The notes under the pieces: model-generated
Databases searched by the model: none
Seen by the model: only the letters and a program-made list of their open reading frames with translations
What the model was told of the DNA's origin: nothing
Source of the DNA: an uncultured Collinsella sp.
GTDB taxonomy: Bacteria > Actinomycetota > Coriobacteriia > Coriobacteriales > Coriobacteriaceae
NCBI GenBank assembly: GCA_905209765.1
Contig: CAJLUE010000002.1
Location: 12,214-76,213, forward strand
Length of the DNA: 64,000 nucleotides
Direction: 5' to 3'
Shown here: one piece after another, positions 52,959-63,834 of the stretch
Position numbering within the stretch: position 1 is the stretch's first letter
Layout: each line of letters starts with the position of its first letter
Program-made: the position numbers and the translations under genes

Positions 52959-54182
52959 TTAGAAATCGATGTCGGTGTCGTAGTAGCAGGCCTTGAGGAT
53001 CTTCTCGAAGTCGGCAGCCTTGGTCTCACGCGGGTTCTCGGGCGTGCAGGCGTCCTGCTCGGCGTTCGCGGCGATCTCGGGCAGCTTGGCGAGGAACTCC
53101 TCCTCGGAAACCATCTGCGGGTTCTCGGCGTCGACCTTCACGCCACCATTCGCGTAATCCTTGATGGACTGCGGAATGTTGAGCTGGTCGTTGAGGTCGC
53201 GAATCTTCTGGACGAGCGCAGCGATGAGTTCCTCGTTAGTCTCGCCGGGAAGGTGCAGGATCTCCTTGGCCACGTAAGCATAACGCTCGGCAGCACGCGG
53301 GTCCTTGGAGTTCCACTGGATGACCTTGCCCAGGTACATGGCGTTAGCAGCACCGTGGATGATGTGACCGTTCTCGAAGGCAGCACCGGTCTTGTGAGCC
53401 ATGGAGTGAACGATGCCCAGCAGGCCCGAGGAGAAGGCGATACCGGCGATGCACTGAGCCTCGTGCATGTGCTGACGGGCCTCATGGTCGCCAGCATAGG
53501 ACTTGGGCAGCCACTCGACGATCTCGCGGATGCCGTGCAGAGCGTTGGCGTCGGTGAACATAGAGGCGCAGGTGGAAACGTAGGCCTCCATGCAGTGGGT
53601 CAGAGCGTCCATGCCGGTATGAGCGCACAGCTTGGCGGGCATGGTGTAGGTGAGCTCGGGGTCGACGATGGCGACATCAGGGGTGATGTTGAAGTCGGCC
53701 AGCGGGTACTTGATGCCCTTGGCGTAGTCGGTAATGACGGAGAACGCGGTGACCTCGGTAGCGGTACCGGAGGTAGAGGAGATGGCGCAGAAATGAGCCT
53801 TCTGACGCAGCTCGGGGAAGCTGAACGGCTGGATGATGTTATCGAAGGACTCCTCGGGATACTCGTAGAAGACCCACATGGCCTTAGCGGCATCGATGGG
53901 CGAGCCGCCGCCGATGGCGATAATCCAGTCGGGCTCAAACTCGCGCATGGCCTCGGCGCCCTTCATGACCGTCTCGATGGACGGGTCGGACTCGACGCCC
54001 TCGAACAGCTTGACCTCGAAACCGCCTTCCTTAAGGTCGGCCTCAACGTCCTGCAGGAACCCGCCGCGGCGCATAGAGCTGCCGCCAGAAACGATGATGG
54101 CCTTCTTGCCCTTGAGGTTCTTCACCTCGTGGCGAGCGCCCTCACCAAAGTACAGATCGCGAGGATTGGTAAAACGTCCCAT
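52959..54182 (-). CDS. iron-containing alcohol dehydrogenase
   Basis: 407 residues from an ATG with GGAGG upstream; the frame runs further but without such a site. AIGGGSPIDAAKAMW is the NAD(P) site. GMDALTHCMEAYVS, MAHKTGAAFENGHI and IHGAANAMYL give the histidine-rich iron site of the group III family related to the AdhE C-terminal domain. It likely reduces aldehydes such as acetaldehyde or 1,3-butanal-type substrates during fermentation. Confidence 0.9.
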   Translation of the reverse strand: MGRFTNPRDLYFGEGARHEVKNLKGKKAIIVSGGSSMRRGGFLQDVEADLKEGGFEVKLFEGVESDPSIETVMKGAEAMREFEPDWIIAIGGGSPIDAAKAMWVFYEYPEESFDNIIQPFSFPELRQKAHFCAISSTSGTATEVTAFSVITDYAKGIKYPLADFNITPDVAIVDPELTYTMPAKLCAHTGMDALTHCMEAYVSTCASMFTDANALHGIREIVEWLPKSYAGDHEARQHMHEAQCIAGIAFSSGLLGIVHSMAHKTGAAFENGHIIHGAANAMYLGKVIQWNSKDPRAAERYAYVAKEILHLPGETNEELIAALVQKIRDLNDQLNIPQSIKDYANGGVKVDAENPQMVSEEEFLAKLPEIAANAEQDACTPENPRETKAADFEKILKACYYDTDIDF

Positions 54183-54682
54183 ACTGTGCCTCCTAAACAA
54201 GCCCCTCTTAGACTTGCGTATATAACGGAGCACCCAATTGGCTCCGTTAGGACTGGTTTGCGCGTTGCCGGCGATGGCAATGCACGATGTCCAAACGTCT
54301 CAACGCTCAGACAAACACTATTTTACCGTTCTGGTTGGTCAGTTATTCACCTAAAGCCGACAATGATGAAACGTTTTTTCTATCCCTGAAGACCCTTGTG
54401 GGGCATTCATACTCCCAAGCTGGGCAAACGTTTTATCAGGGTTGACTACATATCCCGGGCGGGGCTGTGCCTCTCCAAAATGCGCCCCGTTCGCCGCCAA
54501 AAATCGACCGTTTACGGCACTGTGATACCACCCGCGCAACCGAGGTGCCGACATTTGTGCGACATCCGTCTTCGTGGTGCAAAGGTGCAAGTCCAAGTGC
54601 GGCACCCCCGGTGTGCCACATGCGGGTAAACTAGAACTTTATATAGAGACATTTGAACCCTAACCGCAGCAAAGGAGGCCCC
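54183..54682. other. long intergenic region
   Basis: About 500 bases between divergent genes. No gene is supported; several frames are open only by chance. It must hold the promoters of the dehydrogenase and of the 54683 operon. Confidence 0.45.
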
Positions 54683-55759
54683 ATGGCATTCGACCCCATT
54701 CAAGAGGATTGCCATCGCCTCGTTCTTGAGGCCTTGCGCCGCGACAATATTCCACTCACCGACGGCCCCGCCGTCGAGCGTCTGATGGAGCAATTCACCC
54801 GCAACCCCGCGCCGCTCATCGTGCACGACCGCGACCGAGCTGGGCATCTGATTGCCAAGGTCGTCGAGGCCGTCGACTACCGCATCCCCTTTATCCCCGA
54901 CGACGCCCAGGCAGAGCAAGAAGAAGCCGCAGCCGAGAACATGCTCCGCGAGGCAGCCGCGCTCGATCCGGCCAACTGGGATGCCCAGCGCATGCTGACG
55001 GCGCTCACCGCCGAATCCAACGAGGAATACGTACAGTATCTGGTGTCCAAGTGCGACGAGGTGGAGCACGATCTGGCGCTCAAGATTGCCTCGGCGCAGG
55101 ACCCCTACGAGCGTGAGGCCGCAGGCGACCTGACCCGCCGTCCCTACCTGCGCTGGCTTGCCGCCTTGGCATCGCGCGCGCTCATTAGCGGCCGCTACCG
55201 CATGTCGCTGGATGCCGCGAATCGCAGCCTGGACTTTGCGCCCAACGACCCCGCCGGTGTCCGCCATACCGCGATGCTTGCCATGGCAAAGCTCGAATAC
55301 CCTGCCGAGGAGCTTAAGCGTTTTCGCTCCGCCCACTCCGTGCCCTATCTTGCAAACACGCCGCTGCGCCGCCGTCCCAAGGACGCGGAGCGCGACCTGG
55401 ACCCGTGGACGCTCATCGCGCTGATGAGCGCAGCCTGGCGCGAGCTGGATTACGAGGGCGCCGAACACTACCTGCGCATCCTGGTGCGCTCATGCCCGCA
55501 CGCGGCCGAAGCACTCTACTTCCAAACCGAGTTTCCCGATGGCGTCTATGCCCGCGTCAACGTAGGTCCGGGCTCCACCGACGAGCTTGTCCTTGCCCTG
55601 TCCGAGGCAACGCCGGTGCTGCAGGAGGGCCTAGGCGCGCCCGACAACGCCAGCTTTGCCGCCTGGGTCGCCACCAACGACATCGTGCGCTCCCAGATCG
55701 ACGAGCGCATCCTACGCGCAGCCGAGCAGGGGCTTCCATTTAAGGGAGGAGACCTCTAA
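54683..55759 (+). CDS. hypothetical helical-repeat protein
   Basis: 358 residues from an ATG with AAAGGAGG upstream. The protein is mainly helical, with TPR-like units (SMFSA-like pattern replaced by AAALDPANWDAQRMLTAL and YRMSLDAANRSLDFAPNDPA). Its last base overlaps the start of the next gene (TAATG), so the two are coupled. I recognise no enzyme motif; a scaffold role is possible. Confidence 0.6.
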   Translation: MAFDPIQEDCHRLVLEALRRDNIPLTDGPAVERLMEQFTRNPAPLIVHDRDRAGHLIAKVVEAVDYRIPFIPDDAQAEQEEAAAENMLREAAALDPANWDAQRMLTALTAESNEEYVQYLVSKCDEVEHDLALKIASAQDPYEREAAGDLTRRPYLRWLAALASRALISGRYRMSLDAANRSLDFAPNDPAGVRHTAMLAMAKLEYPAEELKRFRSAHSVPYLANTPLRRRPKDAERDLDPWTLIALMSAAWRELDYEGAEHYLRILVRSCPHAAEALYFQTEFPDGVYARVNVGPGSTDELVLALSEATPVLQEGLGAPDNASFAAWVATNDIVRSQIDERILRAAEQGLPFKGGDL

Positions 55760-56802
55760 TGGATCCGAGCGTCTACATCCCCGCCTACCTGGAGCGCACC
55801 TATCTGGCGTCGCACCCCGAGCTCACCGATGCAGCACGCGAGCTTGTCCATAACGACATTAGCGCGAATCCCCAAAAGTATGCGCAGACCGAGCATGCCC
55901 AGGCGCTGTTGTCCTATGCCGGCGTTCATCGTCATTTGCTTGACGAGCTTCGTCGCATCGAAGACATGGGCAGCGACGAGGAGTTTGAGCAGACGCGCAA
56001 CCGTCTGTTCGACGATATGCGCGATGAGCTGCTCAAGATCGTCCGCGTCGATGCACTTGCCGTCGATGCGCAGCTGCTCGCTATCATCTTGGCCGACACT
56101 CCCGTCGACGCCTGCCTGGGCGATCTGATGAAGCTCGAGGCGAGCACGGCCGACTACCTGCAACAAAGCGTGCCCGGGTTTGATATGGAGGCTCCACACT
56201 ACTGGGCCAATAATGTTTTGGCCGACGGTGTTACCGCAGCAGACCTTACCGTGAGCGAGCCGGCGCTTATCGGGTGGCTCCACACGCTCGAGGCCATCTC
56301 GCAGCTGTGCATGGCGAGCGCTCGTTACCGTGCTGCTGCCAACTACGCCAGCCGCGTCCTTAAGGCAGAAGGTTATCCCACCCGAGCTGCCGGCACCGTG
56401 TTGCTCGCCCTCGCCCGCTTGGAAGACCAGGACGGCTTTTTTGCCCTGGCACATCAGCTCGAGGAACAGATGGGGGCAGACGCACTCGAAAACTCTCCTT
56501 GGTACCTGCTCGCCCGCACGATCCTGCTGTTCAAAACAAACAAGATGCGCCCGGCGACGCGCGCGCTGCGTGAGTTCGCTAACCGTTGCGAGGGCGGCGC
56601 GTTCTTCTTGCTGAACCCCATGTACCAGACGCCGTACCTTCCCTGCCGACCCGAGCCACGCGACCCCTGGGACCTCTCGCACCAGGCGGTTTGGGAAGCC
56701 GACGGCATTATCTCGGACACCCCCGACTTTGCCCCCTGGGCCAACGCCTGCGAAGATGTATCGCAGCTTGCCCAGGAATTTGCGCGCCGCTACGGCTTTT
56801 AG
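55759..56802 (+). CDS. hypothetical protein coupled to 54683 gene
   Basis: 347 residues, helical and acidic, with no domain I can name. Overall length and composition resemble its upstream partner, and repeated helix pairs (YRAAANYASRVLKAEGYPTR) again suggest TPR-like structure. Followed 45 bases later by the MurT-GatD fusion in the same direction. Confidence 0.6.
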   Translation: MDPSVYIPAYLERTYLASHPELTDAARELVHNDISANPQKYAQTEHAQALLSYAGVHRHLLDELRRIEDMGSDEEFEQTRNRLFDDMRDELLKIVRVDALAVDAQLLAIILADTPVDACLGDLMKLEASTADYLQQSVPGFDMEAPHYWANNVLADGVTAADLTVSEPALIGWLHTLEAISQLCMASARYRAAANYASRVLKAEGYPTRAAGTVLLALARLEDQDGFFALAHQLEEQMGADALENSPWYLLARTILLFKTNKMRPATRALREFANRCEGGAFFLLNPMYQTPYLPCRPEPRDPWDLSHQAVWEADGIISDTPDFAPWANACEDVSQLAQEFARRYGF

Positions 56803-56847
56803 CGACGCGATCGCCCCGACCATGTCATCTATGTTAGGAACGGCTTC

Positions 56848-59025
56848 ATGAACCTCCGCTCATCTCTCGCCTGCACCTCGAGCGATATCGCCCGCTGGGG
56901 ACTGCGCTCCATCCTCAAGCGCCAGGGCGGCGTGCTTCCCGGCCGCATCGCCATGAAGATCGACCCCGAGCTGCTAAGCGACCTCGCAAGCCTGGTCGAC
57001 CGCAGCGTGGTGATCACCGGCACCAATGGCAAGACCACCACCTCCAACCTCATCGCCGACGCCGTTGCCGCCAGCGGCGCCACCGTGGTATGCAACCGCG
57101 CCGGCAACAACATGGAGCCGGGCGTGGTGGGCGCACTGCTCGAAGCGCGCAGCGGCCTCAAGCGAGCCGGCGGCGGCAAGCGCGTGGGCGTTTTTGAATG
57201 CGATGAGCTCTACACCGTGCGCGTCCTGCCCAAGCTCAAGCCGACGTACTTCGTGCTGCTCAACCTGTTCCGCGACCAGCTGGATCGCTATGGCGAGATC
57301 GATCACACCCAGGAGGTCATCGCCCATGCGTTGGAGCTCTCGCCGACAACAACGCTTATCTACAACGCCGACGACCCGCTGTGCGCCTCGATTGCCGCGC
57401 GCGTTCCCAACGCGAGTATTGCCTTTGGCATCGACGGCGCCACCGACACCGAGTCCGACCGTATTAGCGACTCGCGTTTTTGCTCACAGTGCAACGCACC
57501 GTTGGAGTACGACTATGTGCAGTACGGACAGCTTGGCGCATACCATTGCCCCTCGTGCGGCTGGGCCCGCCCTGGGCTTGTCCGTCGCGTGACGGGCGTG
57601 GAGCTCGGCTGCGACGGCTACGGCTTTGACCTGGTGTTTGGATCTGATTCCAGCGCGCCAGCCGCGCACATCGCCACGCGCTACAACGGCCTGTACATGG
57701 TCTACAACGTTGCCGCAGCCTTCTTTGCCGCCCACGAGCTGGGCGTAGACACCGCACGCCTGCAGCCCACGCTCGACGCCTACGTGCCAGCAGGTGGTCG
57801 CATGGGCCGTTGGAATATCGCCGGCCGAACCGTCGAGGCCAACCTGGCCAAGAATCCCGTTGGCTTCGATCGCCAGATCCAGTCCATTAAAACAGCAGGT
57901 GGCAGACTCTGCGCCTTTTTCCTGAACGACAACGATGCCGATGGCCACGATGTATCGTGGATCTACGACGTCGACTTCGAACGCATCGCCGACACAACGG
58001 GGCTTGTCGCCTTTGCTGGCGGCACGCGCGCGCACGACATGCAGGTGCGCCTCAAGTACGCCGGCATCGACGCCACCATCATCTCGGATATCGAGCAGGC
58101 GATCGGCGCCGTGGCAGACGAGGAAGCTGGCGACACTTTCTACGCCGTCGCAAACTACACGACCTTCCCGCCGCTGGTCAAGGAGCTCGACGAGCTTAAG
58201 GGCGCCGATGCGGCTACGGTTGCCGCCCACGCCGCAACACGTGCCGATGGGAGCGCTGTCCCCACCGATATTGCGCCGGTCGAGCTTTCGCGCCCGCTGC
58301 GCATCGTCTACCTGTATCCCGATGCCCTCAACCTCTATGGCGACGGCGGCAACGTCATTGTCCTTGAGCGCCGCTGCGCCTGGCGTGGCATTCCCGTGCG
58401 CGTGGACGAGGTCCGTATGGGCGAGTCGCTCGATCTCACCGACGCCGATATCGTCATGATGGGCGGCGGCTCCGATCGCGACCAGCTGGCCGTGGCGCAC
58501 GAGCTGCTCGCTCAAAAAGATAAGGTCGCGGCCTATGTTGAAGATGGCGGCTCGCTGCTCGCTATCTGCGGCAGCTATCAGCTGCTCGGCCGTTCGTACT
58601 ATATGGGCGAAAATCGCATTGAAGGTCTGGGCATCGTTGCCGCCGAAACCGTGCGCGGCTCCGATCGCCTGATCGGCAACGTCGCCGTCAAGACCGACCT
58701 GGCACCCGAGCCCTTTGTGGGATTCGAGAACCACGGCGGCCGCACGCTTTTGGACGCCGATGCCACGCCGCTTGGAACGTCCGTCGTCACGGGCACCGGC
58801 AACAACGGAGACGACGGCTTCGAGGGTCTGATCTACAAGGGCGTCATCGGCACGTACCTGCATGGCCCGGCGCTGCCCAAGAACCCCGAGCTCGCCGACT
58901 GGCTCATCGCGCACGCCCTCGAGCGCCGCGGCGATGCACAGGCCACAGCCCTGCTGCCGCTCAAGTCCCTCGACGACACCTACGAGCACGCCGCCCACGA
59001 CGCCGCCATGAAGCTCCTCCCCTAG
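56848..59025 (+). CDS. murT: MurT-GatD fusion (lipid II isoglutaminyl synthase)
   Basis: 725 residues. Residues 1-465 are MurT: P-loop GTNGKTTT (58-65), a zinc ribbon with C212, C215, C234 and C237, and the DUF1727 C-terminal domain. Residues about 480-725 are GatD: class I-type glutamine amidotransferase with Cys574 (AICGSYQLLG) and His672 (TYLHGP). Together they amidate the D-glutamate of lipid II to D-isoglutamine, needed for peptidoglycan crosslinking. In most Gram-positives these are two genes; here they form one continuous frame. Confidence 0.9.
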   Translation: MNLRSSLACTSSDIARWGLRSILKRQGGVLPGRIAMKIDPELLSDLASLVDRSVVITGTNGKTTTSNLIADAVAASGATVVCNRAGNNMEPGVVGALLEARSGLKRAGGGKRVGVFECDELYTVRVLPKLKPTYFVLLNLFRDQLDRYGEIDHTQEVIAHALELSPTTTLIYNADDPLCASIAARVPNASIAFGIDGATDTESDRISDSRFCSQCNAPLEYDYVQYGQLGAYHCPSCGWARPGLVRRVTGVELGCDGYGFDLVFGSDSSAPAAHIATRYNGLYMVYNVAAAFFAAHELGVDTARLQPTLDAYVPAGGRMGRWNIAGRTVEANLAKNPVGFDRQIQSIKTAGGRLCAFFLNDNDADGHDVSWIYDVDFERIADTTGLVAFAGGTRAHDMQVRLKYAGIDATIISDIEQAIGAVADEEAGDTFYAVANYTTFPPLVKELDELKGADAATVAAHAATRADGSAVPTDIAPVELSRPLRIVYLYPDALNLYGDGGNVIVLERRCAWRGIPVRVDEVRMGESLDLTDADIVMMGGGSDRDQLAVAHELLAQKDKVAAYVEDGGSLLAICGSYQLLGRSYYMGENRIEGLGIVAAETVRGSDRLIGNVAVKTDLAPEPFVGFENHGGRTLLDADATPLGTSVVTGTGNNGDDGFEGLIYKGVIGTYLHGPALPKNPELADWLIAHALERRGDAQATALLPLKSLDDTYEHAAHDAAMKLLP

Positions 59026-59031
59026 CACCTC

Positions 59032-59068
59032 ACCACCACAAAGGGACAGGCACCTTTGTGGTGGTTTT
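59032..59068 (+). terminator. murT-gatD terminator
   Basis: ACCACCACAAAG/CTTTGTGGTGGT with a 10-base loop, followed by TTT. Confidence 0.8.
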
Positions 59069-59124
59069 CCAGTTTGCCAACGATATACGCGCCGGCAAAA
59101 AAGTCTGCTATACTCTTTCCCGCT

Positions 59125-59201
59125 GTCCCCATCGTCTAGCGGCCAAGGACGCCACCCTTTCAAGGTGGATATCGCGGGTTCGAATCCCGCTGGGGGCACC
59201 A
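59125..59201 (+). tRNA. tRNA-Glu (anticodon TTC)
   Basis: Acceptor stem GTCCCCA/TGGGGGC, anticodon stem CCACC/GGTGG with loop CTTTCAA, T-arm GCGGGTTCGAATCCCGC, and an encoded CCA end. A terminator follows at 59214. Confidence 0.95.
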
Positions 59202-59213
59202 TTTAAACTGAGA

Positions 59214-59244
59214 AGCCCGTTGCCCTCGCGGTGACGGGCTTTTT
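59214..59244 (+). terminator. tRNA terminator
   Basis: AGCCCGT/ACGGGCT followed by TTTT. Confidence 0.8.
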
Positions 59245-59255
59245 GCTATCCATGT

Positions 59256-59278
59256 GCCGGGATTCGAACCCCGAGGGC
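59256..59278 (-). other. tRNA T-arm-like fragment
   Basis: On the minus strand CGGGGTTCGAATCCCGG resembles a tRNA T-arm, with one mismatched pair and no complete tRNA around it. It may be the 3' fragment left by a past integration. Confidence 0.35.
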
Positions 59279-59305
59279 ATTAAATCACACTGCCATCCAA
59301 GGGCC

Positions 59306-59526
59306 CGTGGTCAAAAAATAGCAAATATGAGTACTGTTACCAATTTAGTAACAGCGATTTCATGCCATCAGAAGGCGATTTAAACGCCAGGGGTCCTACG
59401 GCGGAAGAATTGCAGGCCTTCATCAGCTAAGTACTTGGACATATGTTGCGTAACACAGCATATTTTGCAAAAAGATAATGCTACGGGACTTGTGACAGTA
59501 CTCATATTTGACGTTTTTTGCCCACG
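59306..59526. mobile_element. MITE-like element with 35 bp inverted repeats
   Basis: 59306-59340 and the complement of 59492-59526 match at 30 of 35 positions, including CAAATATGAGTACTGT. The 151-base interior has no gene. It sits between the tRNA and glnN. Target-site duplication is not evident. Confidence 0.55.
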
Positions 59527-59585
59527 ACCCCTTATTGCGTGGGTGAATCAGTTGCAAAACGGACTCCAAAGCGTCCTTCGCAATC

Positions 59586-59619
59586 AAAAAGCCGGGGCCC
59601 GCGAGATGCGGACCCCGGC
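59586..59619 (-). terminator. glnN terminator
   Basis: GCCGGGG/CCCCGGC (59591-59597, 59613-59619), followed on the minus strand by TTTTT. Confidence 0.88.
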
Positions 59620-59649
59620 TCAATACCGTGACGATATGTCAGTTAAGTT

Positions 59650-61737
<2,088 letters not shown>

Positions 61738-62164
61738 ACGGAACTCCCTTCGTATCGGCACCGCGTGAGATGCGGTGTTGATTACTAACGAACGAGTCAT
61801 AGCTTAGACTCGCCGTGTTTCCGCGACATTACCGTTATGTTGCTGTCGCGAAACCAATCAATGAGGTTACCGCATCACAGCGGCGCTGCCGCCCTTAATG
61901 GCCAATCAACTGTATAAATTGCAGACCTCTCCCCATAGTTTAAGGGTAGTCAATTTGGGATGGGGTTCTATTAACTGGTATTTCGCATCAAATACCATTC
62001 AATATAGTCCCATCTTAGATTGACTACCCTGTTATAGGAAACGCCGATAGCAAGGCATCTTTGATTGGTATCCCCAAATAGCGAGAGAAACTCCGCCTTA
62101 GCGCAGTGGTGCTGTAGAATCCTTGCAACAAAACATCGCACCCAGGCATCTAAAGGAGCACGAT
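61738..62164. other. intergenic region with two large inverted repeats
   Basis: No gene. GTTTC-GCGACA pairs with TGTCGC-GAAAC (61817-61854), and an 88-base cruciform lies at 61943-62030. Promoters of glnN and metF must both be here. Confidence 0.6.
61943..62030. repeat. 88-base cruciform between glnN and metF
   Basis: AGGGTAGTCAAT (61943-61954) and ATTGACTACCCT (62019-62030) form the base; GATGGG/CCCATC and GGTATTT/AAATACC (61977-61996) extend it inward with small symmetric internal loops. Possibly a MITE or a regulatory RNA structure. Confidence 0.65.
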
Positions 62165-63037
62165 ATGCGCGTCGACGAGGTTTTTAAGCAGGCAGCATTC
62201 CAGGGCACCGCACCCGTTTCGTTTGAGATGTTCCCGCCCAAGGGCGAGCTTACCCTCGACACGGCTCGCGAAGTGGCAGGCAATCTGTGCAAGCTTTCGC
62301 CGAGCTTTGTCTCGGTCACCTGCTCGGCCGGCGGCTCGGGTAACGGTGCCACCACCGCCCCCATCGCGCATATGATTACGAGCGAATTCGATACACCCTC
62401 GGTAGCGCATCTCACCTGCGTGGGCCGCACCCACGCCGACATCGCCGCCAAGATTGACGAGTATCGCACCGCCGGCGTTGAAAACATCCTGGCCCTGCGT
62501 GGTGATCTTCCCGCTGGCGCGACTGAGGACGACAAGCCCGCCTCGGACTACGCCTACGCCCGCGACCTCATCCCCGAGCTCGTTGACGCCGGCTTTTGTG
62601 TGGGCGCCGCAGCCTACCCCGAGGGCCACATTGCCTGCGAGGACCTCAACGTCTCGGTCGAACACCTCAAGCAAAAACAGGACGCCGGCGCGAGCTTCTT
62701 TGTGACACAGCTCTTCTTTGATAACGAGTGCTTCTATCGCTTCCGCGAGCTTGCCGACAAGGCCGGCATCACCGTGCCCATTACCGCGGGCATCATGCCG
62801 TTTATGGGCAAGTCGCATATCAGCCGCATGGTCTTTATGTGCGGCGCGTCGCTGCCCTCCCCCGTCATCAAGATCCTCGCCAAGTACGAGAACGACCCCG
62901 AAAGCCTGAAGGCAGCCGGTGTAGATTATGCTGCTCGTCAGCTTTGCGACCTTAAGGAGCACGGTGCCGACGGTCTGCACCTGTACACTATGAACCGTCC
63001 TGCAATCGCCGCGACCATTATGGAGCGCCTGGGGTAA
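62165..63037 (+). CDS. metF: methylenetetrahydrofolate reductase
   Basis: 290 residues from an ATG with AAAGGAG 7 bases upstream. FEMFPPKG near the start, LALRGDLP and QLFFDN are the flavin- and folate-binding segments of MetF. It reduces 5,10-methylene-tetrahydrofolate to the 5-methyl form used to methylate homocysteine. The stop overlaps the start of the MetH activation-domain gene, so the pair is coupled. Confidence 0.95.
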   Translation: MRVDEVFKQAAFQGTAPVSFEMFPPKGELTLDTAREVAGNLCKLSPSFVSVTCSAGGSGNGATTAPIAHMITSEFDTPSVAHLTCVGRTHADIAAKIDEYRTAGVENILALRGDLPAGATEDDKPASDYAYARDLIPELVDAGFCVGAAAYPEGHIACEDLNVSVEHLKQKQDAGASFFVTQLFFDNECFYRFRELADKAGITVPITAGIMPFMGKSHISRMVFMCGASLPSPVIKILAKYENDPESLKAAGVDYAARQLCDLKEHGADGLHLYTMNRPAIAATIMERLG

Positions 63038-63825
63038 TGGAAAAACCGCACGTCGATACAACCGTTGTTGAAGTGCCGGCCGACCTTGCGTCGCCGGCGC
63101 TTTACCGTATCGACGCTGCCCGCCACCCTCGTGTCGACCGTGCCGAGATGCTGCGGTATCTGGGCTACGGCGGCCAGCAGATTGAGCCCGAGCTGTCACG
63201 ACGAATTGAGCTTGTGGTCGAGCGCTTGGAGTTAGACATTGAGCCCCGTGGCGTGCGCCGCGTGTTTGCCGTCGATGCCACGGGCGTCGATGAGCAGGGC
63301 GAGCCCTGCATCCGCTTGGTTGGCACCAATGTTGAGCTGCGGGGTCGTGATATCTATCGCCACCTTAAGGACGCCCGCCTGGCGGCGCTCATGGCATGTA
63401 CCCTCGGGATGTCTGCCGAACGCCGTCTGCGAACCACCGGAACCCAGCAACCCCTGGAGGGCGCCGTGCTCGACGCCGCGTGCTCCGCTTACGTGGAAGC
63501 CGCCGTTGAGCAAATGGACCAGCAGGTCAAGACGGACGCCGCCGTTCATGGGCTCGCCGGCAACTGGCGCTTTAGTCCCGGCTACGGCGACTGCCCGCTC
63601 TCGGCCCAGCGCTCGATCGTCAATGCGCTCAACGCCACGCGCCTCATCGGGCTTACCGTCACGCCTACCAACTTGCTCATGCCCACCAAGAGCGTGACCG
63701 CGGTGATTGGTCTGTTTGACGGCGAGGTCCACGACGCCCAGAGCCGCCCCACCTGCAATATCTGCCGTATGTGCGAGCACTGCCGCTTCCGCGCCGCCCA
63801 CACCACCTGCTATTCCAGCCATTAG
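63037..63825 (+). CDS. free-standing MetH activation domain protein
   Basis: 262 residues. SPGYGDCPLSAQRSIVNAL and LTPTNLLMPTKSVTAVIG-like sequence match the S-adenosylmethionine-binding activation domain normally at the C-terminus of cobalamin-dependent methionine synthase. The C-terminal tail is Cys-rich (CNICRMCEHCRF). As a separate protein it would reactivate oxidised cob(II)alamin on MetH. Followed by the methyltransferase gene 9 bases later. Confidence 0.88.
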   Translation: MEKPHVDTTVVEVPADLASPALYRIDAARHPRVDRAEMLRYLGYGGQQIEPELSRRIELVVERLELDIEPRGVRRVFAVDATGVDEQGEPCIRLVGTNVELRGRDIYRHLKDARLAALMACTLGMSAERRLRTTGTQQPLEGAVLDAACSAYVEAAVEQMDQQVKTDAAVHGLAGNWRFSPGYGDCPLSAQRSIVNALNATRLIGLTVTPTNLLMPTKSVTAVIGLFDGEVHDAQSRPTCNICRMCEHCRFRAAHTTCYSSH

Positions 63826-63834
63826 GAGCCTCCG

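Noticed and set aside
57484..59202. 572-codon frame antisense to the MurT-GatD gene
   Set aside because: Overlaps a gene with intact active sites and also runs through the tRNA.
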